Assembly: GCF_034702125.1 (NCBI RefSeq)
Contig: NC_085860.1
Span: 56,766,976 to 56,830,975 of the forward strand
DNA from: Engraulis encrasicolus
Taxonomy: Eukaryota > Chordata > Actinopteri > Clupeiformes > Engraulidae
Length of the DNA stretch: 64,000 nt
Reading direction: 5' to 3'
Part shown: positions 20,284 through 33,696 of the stretch, piece by piece
How positions within the stretch are numbered: the stretch's first letter is position 1
Layout: the number at the start of each line of letters is the position of its first letter
Made by a program: the position numbers and the translations under genes
Notes under the pieces: generated by a model
The model's input: the letters and a program-made list of their open reading frames with translations, nothing else
Told to the model about the DNA's origin: nothing
The model's database searches: none

Positions 20284-21483
20284 TGTATTTCTATATTATA
20301 ACTTTTGTGACATAAAGTTTATTTTATGTGTAGCACAGTATAATACAAGTAAATGGTAGACAAACACATTGGTCACAAGTTTGTAGTGTGCCATTTGGCA
20401 ATAGTTTTAATTATTTAATAGAACCCTGGTGAATGAGATATTGAAATAGATTGACATACACTCACTAACCACTTCATTAGGTACACCTTGCTAGTACTGG
20501 GTTGGACCCCCTTTCGCCTTTTGAACTGACTTAACTGCCTGCAACAATACTCAGGCTGTGGCATTGCAATGATGCTCAATTGGTACTAAGGGGCCCAAAA
20601 GTGTGCAAAGAAAATATCCACCACACTGTTGTACCACCAGCATGAACCGCTGATACAAGACGGGATGGATTCATGTTTTCATCTTGTTGACTCCAAATTA
20701 TGACCCTACCATCCAAGTGTCGCAGCAGAAATTGAGATTAATCGACCTGGCAACATTTTCCAATCTTCTATTGTTCAACTTTGGTGAGCCTGCGCGAGTT
20801 GCTTGCTCAGTTTCCTGTTCTTAGCTGATAAGAGAGGCACCCGGTGTGGTCTTCTGCTGCTGTAGACCATCTGCCTCGAGGGTTGAGATGCTGTGCATTC
20901 AGAAATAATCTTCTGCATTCCCCGGTTGTAACGAAAGGTTTTTTGAGCTACTGTTGCCTTATCAGCTCAAACAAGTCTGTCCATTCTCGTCTGACCTATG
21001 GCATCAACAAGGTATTTTCAAAAATATTCAAATATGACAGAAGTCCTTTGAAATGTAGAAATTATAACGGCTATAAGCTACCGTACAGCCCTTGCCATAC
21101 GTTTTGTCGCCTATCCATGTTCTTGGATCAACAGCTAACAATCTGACTTTCCGTTAATCAATTGGCTTCAGAAGTCGCTCATATGAAAGCGAACACCCTC
21201 CCAAATTAAGTTTTATGTACAAAAATAAATCTGTTGCACTGAAGAAAGATGAATAATTTAATGATGATTTGAAAGGCAGATTTTGTTACAGGTTTTCGGC
21301 CTGTCATGTAATGTCGGAAGCTTCAGCAAACAACATCAATGTTAACTACATTACAGACTCATTATTGCATCAGGTTTTAACCGGCTGTAAAGCCACAGTT
21401 CATTTACATTGGTTAGAAGAAAGACTTAGACCAGCCATTTGGGCTAACAGGCAGAGATGGGGAGAGAGAGAGGGCTTGCATGT

Positions 21484-21672
21484 CAGTGGTGTAGTCTACG
21501 TAGAACGCAGGTATACGCAGTATACCCACTTCAAAATTTAAGGGGTTTCAGTATACCCACTTAAAATTGATTGATCCATTATTAAGAATAGCACAATACA
21601 TACAGTATACCCACTTCAAAAAATGCTCAAATACACAGTATACCCACCACAAAAAAGTAGACTACACTACTG
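21484..21672. mobile_element. hAT-type MITE, 189 bp
   Basis: Inverted ends CAGTGGTGTAGTCTAC and GTAGACTACACTACTG lie between identical 8-mers TTGCATGT. It holds four copies of CAGTATACCCAC. It is nested inside the larger TIR transposon. Confidence 0.88.
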
Positions 21673-22680
21673 TTGCATGTGTTTTTGTATGCGTCTCAGA
21701 GACGCTCCTTATGCTAATCTGCACTTGCGCTTGAACTGTCATCAGCTGATGCGCGCTGTGTCAGTGTTCCAAATGTCTCCTTTCAGTTTGTTGATAGAAT
21801 CAGACTTAACACACAAACAATACCCTACGTATGTTTTTATAGGCTTTTGAAAATAGTATAATTTTAATTGTGTCATCATCCTCGGTGGTCAAACGTGATC
21901 ATTTTAATAGATGTTATTTGTGGACACCGTGTGGTTTTCACTGTGACACGTGAAACGCATGACTCTTTTTTCCTGGGTTTTTTTGTTGTTGCATGAATCG
22001 TGCCAAGCCTACTTGTTACACTGTTATTGGTCCTGTGTCTTGCACTTTGTTATAATGTCAGTCCTATGTATATCTATGACTTTTAGTGGGATAGAAAGGA
22101 ACACAATTTCAGTTTCCTTGTATGACCTGTGCATATGAAGAAACTGACAATTTGGCTTGACTTGACTGGCTGACTGTTGTTCAAAGTCACTAAATCGTCT
22201 TTCTCTCCCATTTTGATACTCTGTTTGAACTGCAGCAGTTCGTCTTGACCCTGGCTATTTCTTAATGTGAAGGATCCTGGCCTTGTTAGGACGAGTAACG
22301 TGCATTTTCATGTCATCGCGACTCGCCAAGTACTGTTCCAAAGTGAAGCATGCTTCAAAATCTACGTAGTACCACGCACTTGATTCATAGCATTTCCAAG
22401 GCTACACTTGGTGCATTCTTGCCGTGACAAAATACCCAGAATCCTTCAAGCCTCCAAGCTCGCGCTAGACTTCTTTCTATTACAGATGTGGGAAAGCCAT
22501 GTATGGTAATAAGCACCATATGGTATGTTGTTGTTTCTAAGATGTGAATAGCTTCCAATAACTCAACACAACTTGGAAATTCTTTCTGCCCATTGTGTTT
22601 GTGTTGCGTTTCACAGCTTTTGTCTACAGACAATTAATGCACTGTTATGAATTGATATCAACATTCTCGTAGTTTTGTAG

Positions 22681-22800
22681 TCAAGTCAAGTCAAGTCAAG
22701 TGTACTTTATTGTCAAAAATCTATGTAAGGGTAAGCACAGAAGTTTGAAATTGCGTTTGACCAGTCTCCAATGTGCAGTTAAACTAAACATATCAGACAT
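22681..22800. repeat. TCAAG-array repeat end
   Basis: Four TCAAG units lead into a TTTATTGTCAAAAATCTATG segment and a GTCTCCAATGTGCAGTTAAA word. This is a dispersed fish repeat end directly before the CA run. Confidence 0.5.
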
Positions 22801-22814
22801 TGACAAAAATCACC

Positions 22815-22933
<119 letters not shown>

Positions 22934-23289
22934 CGCAGTACATGAATTTACATTCTTTCTCTGACACATTCACTCATAACACAAACGTAACCAACCACCC
23001 GAATGAATTGAGTTACTACCATGTGATTGGTTGATAATGTGCGTCAATGAGCAGTTGGACAGGTGTGTCTAATGAAGTGGCCCTTGAGTGTACATGTTGT
23101 TTGTAGATATTGGAAACTTCTTGTTGTTTTTGCTCACCCTTTTGTTTTTAGTCACAAAAATGTAGTACTGGCTTACAAAATGCAACTTATTTCTGTTGGT
23201 GTACGTATAGTACAGTACCTAGGACCTTAATGGCCATAGGCAGAGATGGTATGGTATGCGTTGAAGTAACACATTGTGTTCTTTCACAG

Positions 23290-23329
23290 TGAATGTTTGA
23301 ATGTCGTTGAAGTGATTGAGACGGTATGA
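23290..23329 (+). CDS. kitlg: Candidate alternative last coding exon of kitlg
   Basis: A strong acceptor, TGTGTTCTTTCACAG, precedes 23,290. Joined to the weak donor at 20,279|20,280 the frame continues for 13 codons, ...CEENECLNVVEVIETV, then TGA at 23,327. Mammalian kit ligand also ends in valine, and a C-terminal valine is known there as an ER-export signal. The intron would contain the whole TIR transposon at 20,459-23,092. This is inference from splice signals only. Confidence 0.35.
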
Positions 23330-24047
23330 TTCAGTTACAGAATCACGATCTTAATGGTAAGACCTAACAACTACATCAGAATGTGCTGCACATGTGTTGT
23401 ACAGTATATAATGGTTTGTTATTTGTTTTGTTAAGTCCCCTTGAATTTATTTGGCAACTCTCACTTTATTGCAGCTTGTTTTGACAAACTTCAAAGGCAG
23501 ATGGGCAGGTGAAGTTTTGAAAGGATGTCACTCTGTGCTCATGCCTGCTTCATAACCACTGCAGCTACAACTCTGTGCGAACATCTCTGGTCCAATGGAG
23601 TGTGTATTTGTTTTGTCCGCTGAAGATGCCTCAATCCATTGCACATATCTGATCGTGGCATAATCACTTAGTAACCAAGCTTTTTCTGGCGGAAGATTTT
23701 TTTTTTTTTTCTGAGGACTTTGTATTCTAAAAGACACTGACAAGTCTATGAAAAGCAGACACTTCCATGCTGCTCCAAGCATTCTTTTTTTTTTTCAAAG
23801 ACCACTGAAGAAAAGACACTAGAAGGGCTACAATTCATTTTTAAAGGAGTAAGTATAATGACTACCTCCACATGCACTGGTCTTAAACTCTATTGTTGTA
23901 ACACTTGCTGTTTAATTGGATAACATGTTAATAACAATGAAAACGCTAGATATTTAGATATGTATCTGTTCTGTGTCTTAAAAAAGAATTAATTGTGAAT
24001 TTTATTTATTTGTTTGTGTTACCAGATAAGATATACATTTTATGGCA

Positions 24048-24353
24048 TGAAAGGGGTATTTGAAATAATAAACTGCAAATGTGTGCCATGAACATTTTCT
24101 TATATGTCATCAACATCTCTTTTATTACAATTTTCTCAAAATGTTCACAAAGGTATGCCTGCATTCCTTAGTATGGTCTATTCAAGTGACCAGGTGTTTA
24201 TCATCTCTTTTTATTTTAATGACCAAACACCACAAATGTGCAGTGTTCAAATTGTAGTAACATTAGTTGGCTACTGTTTGAATACAATGTCATGTAGACT
24301 CCTCTGGAAAAACATAGTTGTAGTTACATTGGAAACATTGCAATGTAAATAAA
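24048..24353 (+). promoter_or_regulatory. kitlg: Possible kitlg polyadenylation signals
   Basis: AATAAA occurs at 24,067 and 24,348 on the plus strand in a T-rich context, about 3.8-4.1 kb past the stop. Mammalian KITLG has a long 3'UTR, so these are candidates; nothing in the sequence decides between them. Confidence 0.25.
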
Positions 24354-24528
24354 ATAATTCACATAGTCATTAGCCATCTTACAAAACAAATTATGGTTCT
24401 GGCGAACAATTGTAATAACAATACATACTGAAAGATATCCTAGGACAGTTTGGAAATAGAGTACAAACAAAATAAATAAAATCAAGTTAAGACTGGAACT
24501 TTTTTCTATACAGTATAGGCCTATATAC

Positions 24529-24745
24529 AGTATAGGCCAACACTTTGGACACACCTTCTCATTAAATGCATTCGTTTTAGTTTCGTGGCTATATACAGTG
24601 CATTGTACATTTTCGCGGTGGGCGTCAAAACTGTGCATGAACAGATTTTCTATCCACCTGACGTCAACACGGCACAACTGATGGCCAACAAGCTTATTTT
24701 TCGTCTATTTTCGAGTGAATCCATCATGTTAGTTGTAGTAACAGC
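24529..24745. repeat. Fragment of TIR element shared with 46,490-47,745
   Basis: ACTTTGGACACACCTTCTCA, CATCAAAACTGTGCATGAAC-like and AACAAGCTTATTTTTCGTCT words occur in the same order as in the longer element in tmtc3 intron 7. Only one terminus is present. Confidence 0.55.
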
Positions 24746-25019
24746 ATGAATATAAAGCTTCTTGATATGCTGATTCATATAAAATGTGGAGGCATCGCGA
24801 AAAATGCTTAATTTTCAAGATGGCCGCCAAATTCAATATGGCCAATCCATATTATTGAAACTACATGGCACTTTATGGTAAAAGCATGAAAATTGGCACA
24901 CAGTTACTTCTTTACGGGTATATTCTGGTATTGACATTAAAAAATGAGGCATTGTGAAAAAGAAAAAAAATCTGAATTTTCAAGATGACGGCTCTTTTTA
25001 GGAGGAGAATGCAATCAGC

Positions 25020-25290
25020 ACACATACATGGTGTGCAGAATTATTTGGCAAACACGTTTTTCTGACCATATCATCCATTTACATCCCATATGCATATTTT
25101 CAAACACCAAACTGTATGATCATGAAATCCTATTGGATGTAAGCATTCCAAATCATGCACATTTGTATAAAAAGGTGTGATCTAAGGAGACGTAAACACC
25201 CTATATCAGGTGTGCATATTAAGCAACTTTGTTTTCTTCTAGGAAAATGTTGATCTAACCAACTCTGAAAAGTCTATAAACAATTTTGAA
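25020..25290. mobile_element. Probable DNA-transposon fragment
   Basis: The left end, GGTGTGCAGAATTATTTGGC, and the inner TAAGCAACTTTGTTTTCTTC are reminiscent of a fish/amphibian transposon end. No transposase is visible. The adjoining 24,770-25,000 holds AAGATGGCCGCC-type sequence. Confidence 0.35.
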
Positions 25291-25681
25291 GGCTTCCAGA
25301 GGGATGCGGCAGGATCCCCCGCACACTGGCACCGATGTCCGCGGACATCGGCTAGTGATTAGAGACAAGTTCTATTTTGTCGGAGCCGCCCATTGACTAT
25401 CCATGCTATGTTCGTGTGAAATTGGGTTTGGCGGTCGGAATTGTGTCGAAAGCGAAAGTGCTCCGCAGTGCTGTCGGAATCAATGTGCGGAGGCCCTAAC
25501 TCTTGCATTGGAACTTTACATGGCATCTACATGATCTCTATGGCCCCTGTCAAAAAAGCTAATAAGCTTAACTCATTGATTGTATCTTCCATTGGCTAAA
25601 CTAAATTAAAATATTAAAAAGGGGGGGGGGGAGAGCAGATGCACTCTGAGATTTGAGTAAGATATTTAAAATATTTAAAAT

Positions 25682-26030
25682 GTGCTCTGTGTAATATTTT
25701 ATCAGTTTATTTTCAGAATGTATCATTAACATTCACAGAGTTTACCTTTTTCACAAATACTTCCACCACCATCAAATTTTAAGTATTCGTAACTGGAAAA
25801 AAATGCACTTTTCATATATGTGAAGGTGGATCTTCCTCCACCATTTTGAATGTCCAGAAATAGACATTTGCAAAATTTGTAGTACTTTGGTCATACTAGT
25901 AAATATTACTTTATTATTTAGTATATATCTATGAAAAGGACACATTTGGCAATAGGCAGCACAGTTTCAATGAGCAGCATAGCTGCTATAGTTAATCTTG
26001 CACCATCCTACACAGTGCACCATTAATATA
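25682..26030. mobile_element. MITE family A, copy 2 (inverted)
   Basis: This is the reverse complement of the family at 1,910-2,270. The right end is CCATCCTACACAGTGCACC and the inner part includes TGGACATTC-like and CACCATCAAATTTTAAGTAT words. Confidence 0.7.
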
Positions 26031-28178
26031 ACAAGGCAAATCTGTTTGAAAACACATGCTACGTGTAGCGGCCATATTGTCCTTCATCAGGGTATAGACA
26101 AGTAGGTCAAAGGTTAAAATGGTACCCAAAGGTGTCAAAGGGGTTGGAGTCTTCCTATCTTTTCACACCATGTAACTAGTAAACAAAAAATGTCTAATCA
26201 GTCCAAACAGTCACTTTTAGGCAACTTAAATGTTATGTTAAGTTAAGCCAACTTAAATGTTATGTTAACTGCTTCAATAAATAGGACGCTCGCACACTTT
26301 TGTGTTAATCACTCAAGAACTTTTTCCATATAAAAGTAGCCTTAGTATTTGAACAGGGTAAATGGACATAATTGTGGTTGAATGAGTAGAGTAGGTGCTC
26401 ACTTGCTGCCATGGTTTAAAGATGCCTTTTTATTATTTGTTTGTGAGGATAAAAAGGTTGTGGTGAGTACATCCAAAACACAGGTGCTGGACAAAAGAGG
26501 TCTACTAACTATACAAATAAAATGTAATTTTCACAATAGCACACTCACCTTTTTTATTTCCTAATGAATGTTTCAGAGCTGTTCGCTCTTTGTCTCCCAA
26601 AATGATCAGATACAGCAGAGCAAAATATATTGAACTTGCACAAATATTTCCTAAAAGAAAACATTTAAACACACTTTTATTTCAAGGTTTCTAAGCCGAT
26701 TTGTTTAAGTGTGGTCGATGTCCTGAATTGGAGAGGAGATGATGCGGCCACAGTTGGCCAGTGTCTCACTAACTGCTTTTCTTGTGAATGTGCATATGTG
26801 GACAAAAGTCTTTGTAATTTAAACTTTTTGTTAAGGGAATCAGCGTAGCACTTTGGTCCCAGCAGGTCATGTGGTTTCATGTTACTAATACCAAGTGCCT
26901 TGTGTGCACATTTTGGCCTTCACAAAGCCAGGCCTCTGCAGAAGCCAGAGAAAGCTTTCAGCTCCACCTTACCCTCCTGCATGCACCCCACCCCCTAGCT
27001 GGGGCGCGGAGGCAGTCTAGGGCCTTCCCCAGAGGCGGTAACCGGAGGCATATCAGACCCTTAGGGCTGTGCACCAATACTCCTGTGAAAGACTCTTTCA
27101 ACCATCTCCCAATATCCATTTTTCGGGACTGGACAGAGAAAATGGATAATGGATGTGCCCCCCCCCCCACCTTACACCGGAACAGTCTCAGGAGTGGTCA
27201 AGTCTTTAAACACACAGACAAGAAAAAGATGTGGGAGTCATCAGCAACACCTGGGAATGATGACACTGATTATAATGTGTGAACACAACATTAAACAGGC
27301 AGTCTGGCTGGAAGGGAACACAAAGCTTCTGGGTCTCCCTGTGGATCCCTGCTGGGCATGTCACTCAGCAGGCCATACGTGGTTGGAGTACACCTGCAAT
27401 TTGAATAACACCACCAGCCCTATGGGCCGTGGCAATGATTGAAAGTTCCAGCGTGTCATGTTAGTTGTTTATTTTCAAAATATATACTGGCCATTCACCA
27501 ATGTGATATTTTCATCAATATTTACCATTACTTAGGAAAAATGTAAAATGTTTTAATGGGCATCATACATTCTGTAAATAACCTACTAAAAAGACATACA
27601 AGTAATGATGTAGGCTATTCCTTTTTTCCCCTTTTCCTTTTATAAAAGATATGAGCCACATTTTGAAAACATGTACAGTATCTATTACACACATGCATTC
27701 CATATATTTAATACTAGGTTCATGTAGGCTTGGCCTATGTGTTGAGTAAAAAGCTCACTGAGTCAATATTTCTTTAACATCTGTAGGGGTTTCATATACA
27801 GTGCACAGCAATAATGAGCACACCCCTCTTGAAAACTAACATCTTGAACAATATGTCAATAAACACAAAATATATCTCCACATTATGAATAGACTATGTT
27901 TAACAATATCTGTAGAACATAACATACAAGTAAGTTTTATACAACCGTAATATGGCTTGTACTACATATTTTTCAGATTAGGGCAAATTATGGTGGTGGC
28001 AGCTAAAACGAGTACAACTCAATGAAAGTCTCAGAGGAAAGCTACATTTTAGTAATTGAGCAAGCATTCAAACAGTCTCCCAAGGACTCGTTACACAGTT
28101 TTCTATTAAAAAGTTGGCTATAGAACAGTATTTCGCAGAGCAAACCCCTTCCCATTTCCTGCTGTAAGCAATGACACC
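26031..28178. other. Intergenic, no gene supported
   Basis: Between kitlg and tmtc3. A GC-richer block at 26,870-27,440 has a 137-codon plus-strand frame (26,869-27,282) without any family resemblance I recognise. It includes a poly-C run at 27,158-27,169. A segment at 26,050-26,100, CCTTCATCAGGGTATAGAC, faintly recalls the end of a Penelope-type repeat. Confidence 0.4.
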
Positions 28179-28330
28179 CAGGGGCGCTGCAAACATTTTT
28201 TGGCCCCATGAAAGATTCAAATTTTGGGCCCCCAAAATGACAAATTATGTCATCAGCATTCTTCCAGGGCCCCTGTCGGGCCCTTAGAATCTGTAACACC
28301 TCCCCCCCCCCCCCCCTCGCAGCACCCATG
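28179..28330. mobile_element. hAT-type MITE, 152 bp
   Basis: The left end CAGGGGCGCTGC and the inverted right end GCAGCACCCATG stand between identical 8-mers ATGACACC. A poly-C run of about 15 bp lies near the right end. Confidence 0.75.
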
Positions 28331-28609
28331 ATGACACCACATGGAAGAGAAAGGACAAAAGGCCTGATGTAAAAAAAAGTTATACACTAAAAAGGTTGAT
28401 GAGTGTAGCTGGTTTTCATTGATTGAATCATAAATATATAAATATATATATTATAAATATAATAAACGATGTATTGCTCTACGAATATCATTATGCATTG
28501 TCCTTCATTATTGGTCATAGTGTTCTTTTACAACTTGGCAATGACTCTAAACATAGACCTACGCCCAATGCTGATTTTCTGAAGACATGAGAGTTTTTCA
28601 AGTGTTAAA

Positions 28610-28966
28610 CCCAGAGCCATCTAATAACAGAGTTGCGCAAACCGGGGACCAGGAAGTCGGTTGGTGATGTGATTCGCGTAGATTAAAATGTTTCTTAACA
28701 GTAAACTTCTGTTCGTTGGAAACTAACACAGAACCATCACATACCAAACAAAGATTAAGTACAAACATATTACATTACCTTTACCACATTTTCTGTGTTC
28801 TACGGCCACCTCCTGGAACTAAGTAACTTCTAATAGAACTAAAGTCAATGGGGATTTCCATGTTAACGCTCCGTGAGGCTCCTTGAGAGCCGCCATTGCT
28901 GTGGAAAGATTGGTCCATAGAGGTCTATGGGAGTGGCGTAACTCTGTTATTAGATGGCTCTGGTTA
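28610..28966. mobile_element. MITE with 27-bp inverted ends
   Basis: The left end, CCAGAGCCATCTAATAACAG (continuing AGTTGCGC), is matched by the inverse GCGTAACTCTGTTATTAGAT (continuing GGCTCTGG). Flanks share TTAAAC. A decayed relative of the left ~90 bp lies at 51,750-51,830. Confidence 0.78.
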
Positions 28967-31900
28967 AACCTGATCCGAATTCATTCAAACTGGGCATCAG
29001 TCTGGGGTGTACTCACTTTTGCGCCACCATAATGGGTGGGTGTCTACATAACATATTCTTTTCATATTACAGTTTCACAAACACTAGATGTCGACCTTGG
29101 CCTATGAACCTGACAACTGACAAGACCTTGGCCTATGAACCGCATAAATAAAAAAATGTACATACATTTGGGTAGTAAATAATGGCGTTTACTTGGGCAT
29201 TAGAATACTTTGTAGTTATCAATCCACAGGTTACGCCTGTTAAGAAATTCAGAATAGCTCGCTAACTGAAAACAAGTGATGATGACGAATTGCTGTATTC
29301 ATTTCACAATGTAAACTACAGTAGCTAGCAGGTATCAATCATTACCATTTTAATCACATGCATGCAACACTTGTGAACACAGTCTGAACTGTGTATTTGG
29401 AGCTTAAGATACAAAGTTTGTTGAACCAAGCAGTATTGCCAGACAAGAGTATCAACATGTATACACGTGCTATAAAATAAACATTGTCTTACCTACAAGC
29501 AATGTGTGAGCTTCATCACTTGTAGGTGCGCGCAGACTTTTGTGGTTACTACATTACTAAGTTAGCCTACTACAGATGCCTGTTTCCCATTTGGGTGGGG
29601 CAACTCTACTTTCATACAGGACTGTGGACGGAGTGTGTGGGAGAAAATGGACTGTGTGTGGGGTGGGGAGGAGGAGGGGTGCGTGTGAGTGGGTTGAGGG
29701 CTAAGTGCATGCATGTGTTTGTGTGTGTGATATTCTGCTGATGTATGATTCATTTAGGATAATCCAGGTAATAGAGAAGTATAAAATCTACAGTTTTCCT
29801 GAGCTGACTCAAAAAGACCCTAAAGGCTGAGTGCTGTAATAAAAAAAGGAGCCAAAGGAGCTGCAACAAAGTTTTAAACTGAGGATGTGCTTATGTATGC
29901 CGGTAACTACAGGTAAACAGTTAATATAACTCTATAATTGCTAGTAACAATAGCCTACTCATTTATAAGGTCGTTACGTTTTTACTGTTCCTGTGAATAT
30001 GACGGACAGATAATGTTTGGCATGTGGAATGGGGGATGTGGGAATGGGGAATGTGGAATAGCTTGTTCTCACGTAGACTCATTACTGGTGTATTAAACGT
30101 TGATTATGTTAACTGGAAAGTTATCTATCACTCTGCTGTATGGATCTGCTGATGTTGAGTTACATAACCTGAATATTATTATTGAGGTAAAAATGGCAGT
30201 AGGGCACTTCAGGTCAGTTGGTGCCTCAATGTCTGTAGATTAAGACACATGAGGTTTCTAATATAAAGTTATTTATATAAATCTGTTTGATTTACCACTG
30301 GCTGACAACCAAGAACATTCACATGGAGTCACGGGCCACTCTTTGGTTAATTTATATAAATTCAATTTGGGTATTTGCACAAACACAGTCACTGTATTGA
30401 TGCACAAGAAATCTGCCTGAATTGGAATGACATTTATTCATGATTTCCTCTGCTTTTGGAGGTACATTTGGAGGTGCTTTTGGAGAATGACCTTGCACAC
30501 ATTTTAAGGCTGATAAATTATTTAGTATTTTTAACCTTTCATCTCTTTATCAACATCAGAGTCTTGATATGCGTCATAAGCCTGCTATTTGTGTGTATGA
30601 TTAATTTGATTTCAGATGTTATAAGAGAAATCAACAGCCTCCAAGTCAACAAAGCAAAATAATATCAATAGGAGAAAAAACCCACCTCACAAACCTGAAA
30701 AGGAGTGGGAAGAATTAGGGGTGTAAATCAGAGCTTTTGTGTCGATTCGATGCAATTCCGATTTCTTAGGCCAAAAAATTTATTATTTTTCGATACTTAA
30801 AGGAGAAATCTGGTGTAAAAAGTCTTAATTAGTGTTAAAACATGTTGCTCACATCCATATGTGGCCTGCATTCAGAATTCCACGGCTAGTTAGCTGATGC
30901 TAAAATTGGGCTTCTGCTGTGAGTGGGTTGGCACCAAACTAGCCATCGTAATACATCTCTACTTTCCACCCATTTACGAGGCTCAAAGTTACTCAATAGC
31001 CTACTTTATTCCGTAGAGTCGCAGGGTTGTTGACATGCAAAACCAGGCATAGAGAACTTTCTCATTGACATTGTTAAAAAAAGGAAAAATAGCATAGATC
31101 TAAAATTGTATACTATCAAACTCAGAGACCAATAGGTAGTATAGTCTAATCCAATTGTATAGCACTTTACTGTCTTGTCTTGTCTGTGAAAAACACTGTA
31201 TAAATAAACTTAACTTACTTACTTAGGAGGTAAACTAATAATGTACATTTTGGTAACTGTACAGGGTATGACAGCTACATGGCATTAGCCTGGTATACCA
31301 TTCCTTCCGAACTAATTTAATCTGTATAAGGGGTCTGAAACGGCCAATTTTAAATGATTAGCCAGCTGGTAGGTGAAATCTTGCCTGATTACCATGACTC
31401 TCAAATCTCTTTGAGACTTGGTTTGACCAAGAGCATAACAACTAACATTCGTAAACGGCATGGTTGACCCACCTCCGTTGGTTTGCTACTGGTCAAGGGG
31501 AGAACAGGCTGAGCCAAAGTTTTAACCAAACATTTCTTAGTCCCAATAGAACGTATCCGCTTAAACAATGACACTGCCTTGAACACGCCTCTACCCAGGA
31601 TGGTTGGAAATGCTCATAGTTGATTAGTTCCCGACAAAGTGGGTGGAGTTCCCGCTGTGGAGGGAACCCGAATGTACGTGAACAGGCAGTTTGCCTGAGT
31701 GAGTGTAGCTAAGCCAAAGGTGTTGCGTCACTGTGAGGGTGGAGCCTGGGTAGGAGAAATCAACACTACTGAAGTTTTAAATGTAACATTTGATTGTGGC
31801 ATCTGCTCGTTGCTCGTTCTGTACCAGAGCCATATAGAAGGAGAGTCGGGCAATCTCCACTGTGTGCTAGGGCCCACTTCCTCATTAGCAAAATTAGCTG

Positions 31901-32262
31901 TTTAGCGTCTCAGAACTGCTCAGCGTTGCGAATGTTAGTTCCTAGAAGTGGGCGTAGCACACAGCAAATGCAATGCAATGTAATGCAGGGAATATGACAA
32001 GACTTGCTGTTCGTAGTAATAACTTCAGATAAACATCACAGATGGTAAAACTGTTGTGATTTTTATTACCGAGACAATTGATAGTTTACATAGGTGTGGT
32101 GATTACCCTGCAGTATAGTTTGTTAGTCCTTAATTTTGGCTTTTTATGTGGTGGTTCTATGTTAAGTGTATGGAAAGACAGCCGCTATAGGCACGACCTT
32201 GATCTCGTTGAAAGGCGGGGCTGCAATTTATTTCCTGGTCCTCAATTTGCGCAACTCTCCTT
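28967..32262. other. Intergenic, no gene supported
   Basis: AT-rich sequence. A GT/GGGT-rich imperfect repeat is at 29,630-29,730. A TE-like fragment, GGGGTGTAAATCAGAGC, is near 30,719 and AAAGGAGAAATCTGGTGTAA near 30,800. A segment at 31,380-31,600 with CTCAAATCTCTTTGAGAC resembles a dispersed repeat. I see no splice-joined coding pattern. Confidence 0.4.
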
Positions 32263-33678
32263 CTACAAACCCCAACTCCGGTGAAGTTGGGACGTTTGGT
32301 AAACAGTGAATAAAATCAAAATGCTATCATTTTCAAAACATTCAATCTATTCATTAGATGGAGAATAGTGAAAAGACAACATATTAAGTGTTAAAACCGA
32401 GAAAAAATATTGTTTTGGGGGACATATGTATTCATTTCTAATTTGATAAATCCAACACGTCTCAAAAGAGTTGGTACGGGGATCAGTGAAATTTAGTAAA
32501 CATCCAAATAAGATAAAACAACAAAGAAGAACATTTCAAAATGAATTGTACTGACGGACAATATAGGTGTCCAGGTATAAGATCATCACAGAGAGGCTGA
32601 GTCACTCAGAATTAAAGATGCAAAGGGAATAATTACCATAGTTATTACATATATTTTTGAATTCCCTTTGATTTACCACGATTGAGTGTATATAAGACAT
32701 ATTTTTGTTATTAAAATCATTGTATAGGTTCATGACATCATGAAATATATATTGGTTGTAGTCTCACTGTAGCACTCCAGGAATTAGAGCTATTGAAAAT
32801 TGACCAAATTAAGAATGCTTAATGCGTGCAAATGATACAGGGGTGTAACATTTTTCTAAGCACTTGAGCTCACTTGAAATAGATCCAGAAGACATGGGAA
32901 ACTGTCCTTTGCTTACAGAAGTCAGCAGAAGTTGTAGAAGTCCATTCTTTTTGACAATAATAGAGCATTGCACATCCTGTGCTACAGTGAAAATGGACCA
33001 TCCAACTTGTGTTAGTGCTAGCTTCAAAAGTCAGCCTCAATGATGACATGCGGGTGCAGTAGCGCATTGGTTAAGATGTTCTCACTCATCTGTAGAGTTA
33101 AATACAGTGCTGAATGGTATAAATGGGTTTTAAACAGCAAGGGAGGTCTTCGATTACTGCCACATAGTTAGGTCAAATTGCATTCTCTACTATGTTTTAA
33201 CAGTTTGGCTCCATCATAAGGACCAGCAGGTGATAAAATGGTGGGCTTTTGGTCAAGACCTGTAAGCACTACAAAAAGGAAAACATTGCAAAACATGACA
33301 AGGAATACACCCACCATTTAAGCTGGTGAATTCATGTCCAAGATAGGAATTAACACTGTTTTTTATATAAAATCATCTCATCGGTTAATGTATTTAACTG
33401 TTAAGTGTTGTCTTTTGTTTTGTTTTTAGTCTTCCTCGACATTTGCTGCCATTTATTGTCCCCGTCCCAACTCTTTTGAGACGTGTTGGATTTATCAAAT
33501 TAGAAATGAGTACATATGTCCCCCAAAACAATATTTTTTCTCGATTTAACACTTAATATGTTGTCTTTGCACTATTCTCCATCTAATGAATAGATTGAAT
33601 GTTTTGAAAATGATAGCATTTTGATTTTATTCACTGTTTACCAAACGTCCCAACTTCATCGGAGTTGGGGTTTGTATA
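32263..33678. mobile_element. DNA transposon with ~230-bp inverted repeats
   Basis: The left end, CAAACCCCAACTCCGGTGAA, reappears inverted at the right as TTCATCGGAGTTGGGGTTTG. Homology continues inward through AAAATGCTATCATTTTCAAA and AACACGTCTCAAAAGAGTTG. The ~900-bp centre has no transposase frame. A single-arm fragment of the family is at 47,812-47,870. Confidence 0.82.
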
Positions 33679-33696
33679 TGGCTCTGTTCTGTACTG

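Noticed and set aside
26060..26110. Possible third hammerhead near CCCTGATGAAGGAC (minus strand)
   Set aside because: CTGATGA is present but no stem II complement and no GAAAC follow at the right spacing.
26869..27282. Plus-strand 137-codon frame in a GC-richer block
   Set aside because: No family resemblance, no splice context and a poly-C run inside; kept only as an unassigned GC-rich segment.
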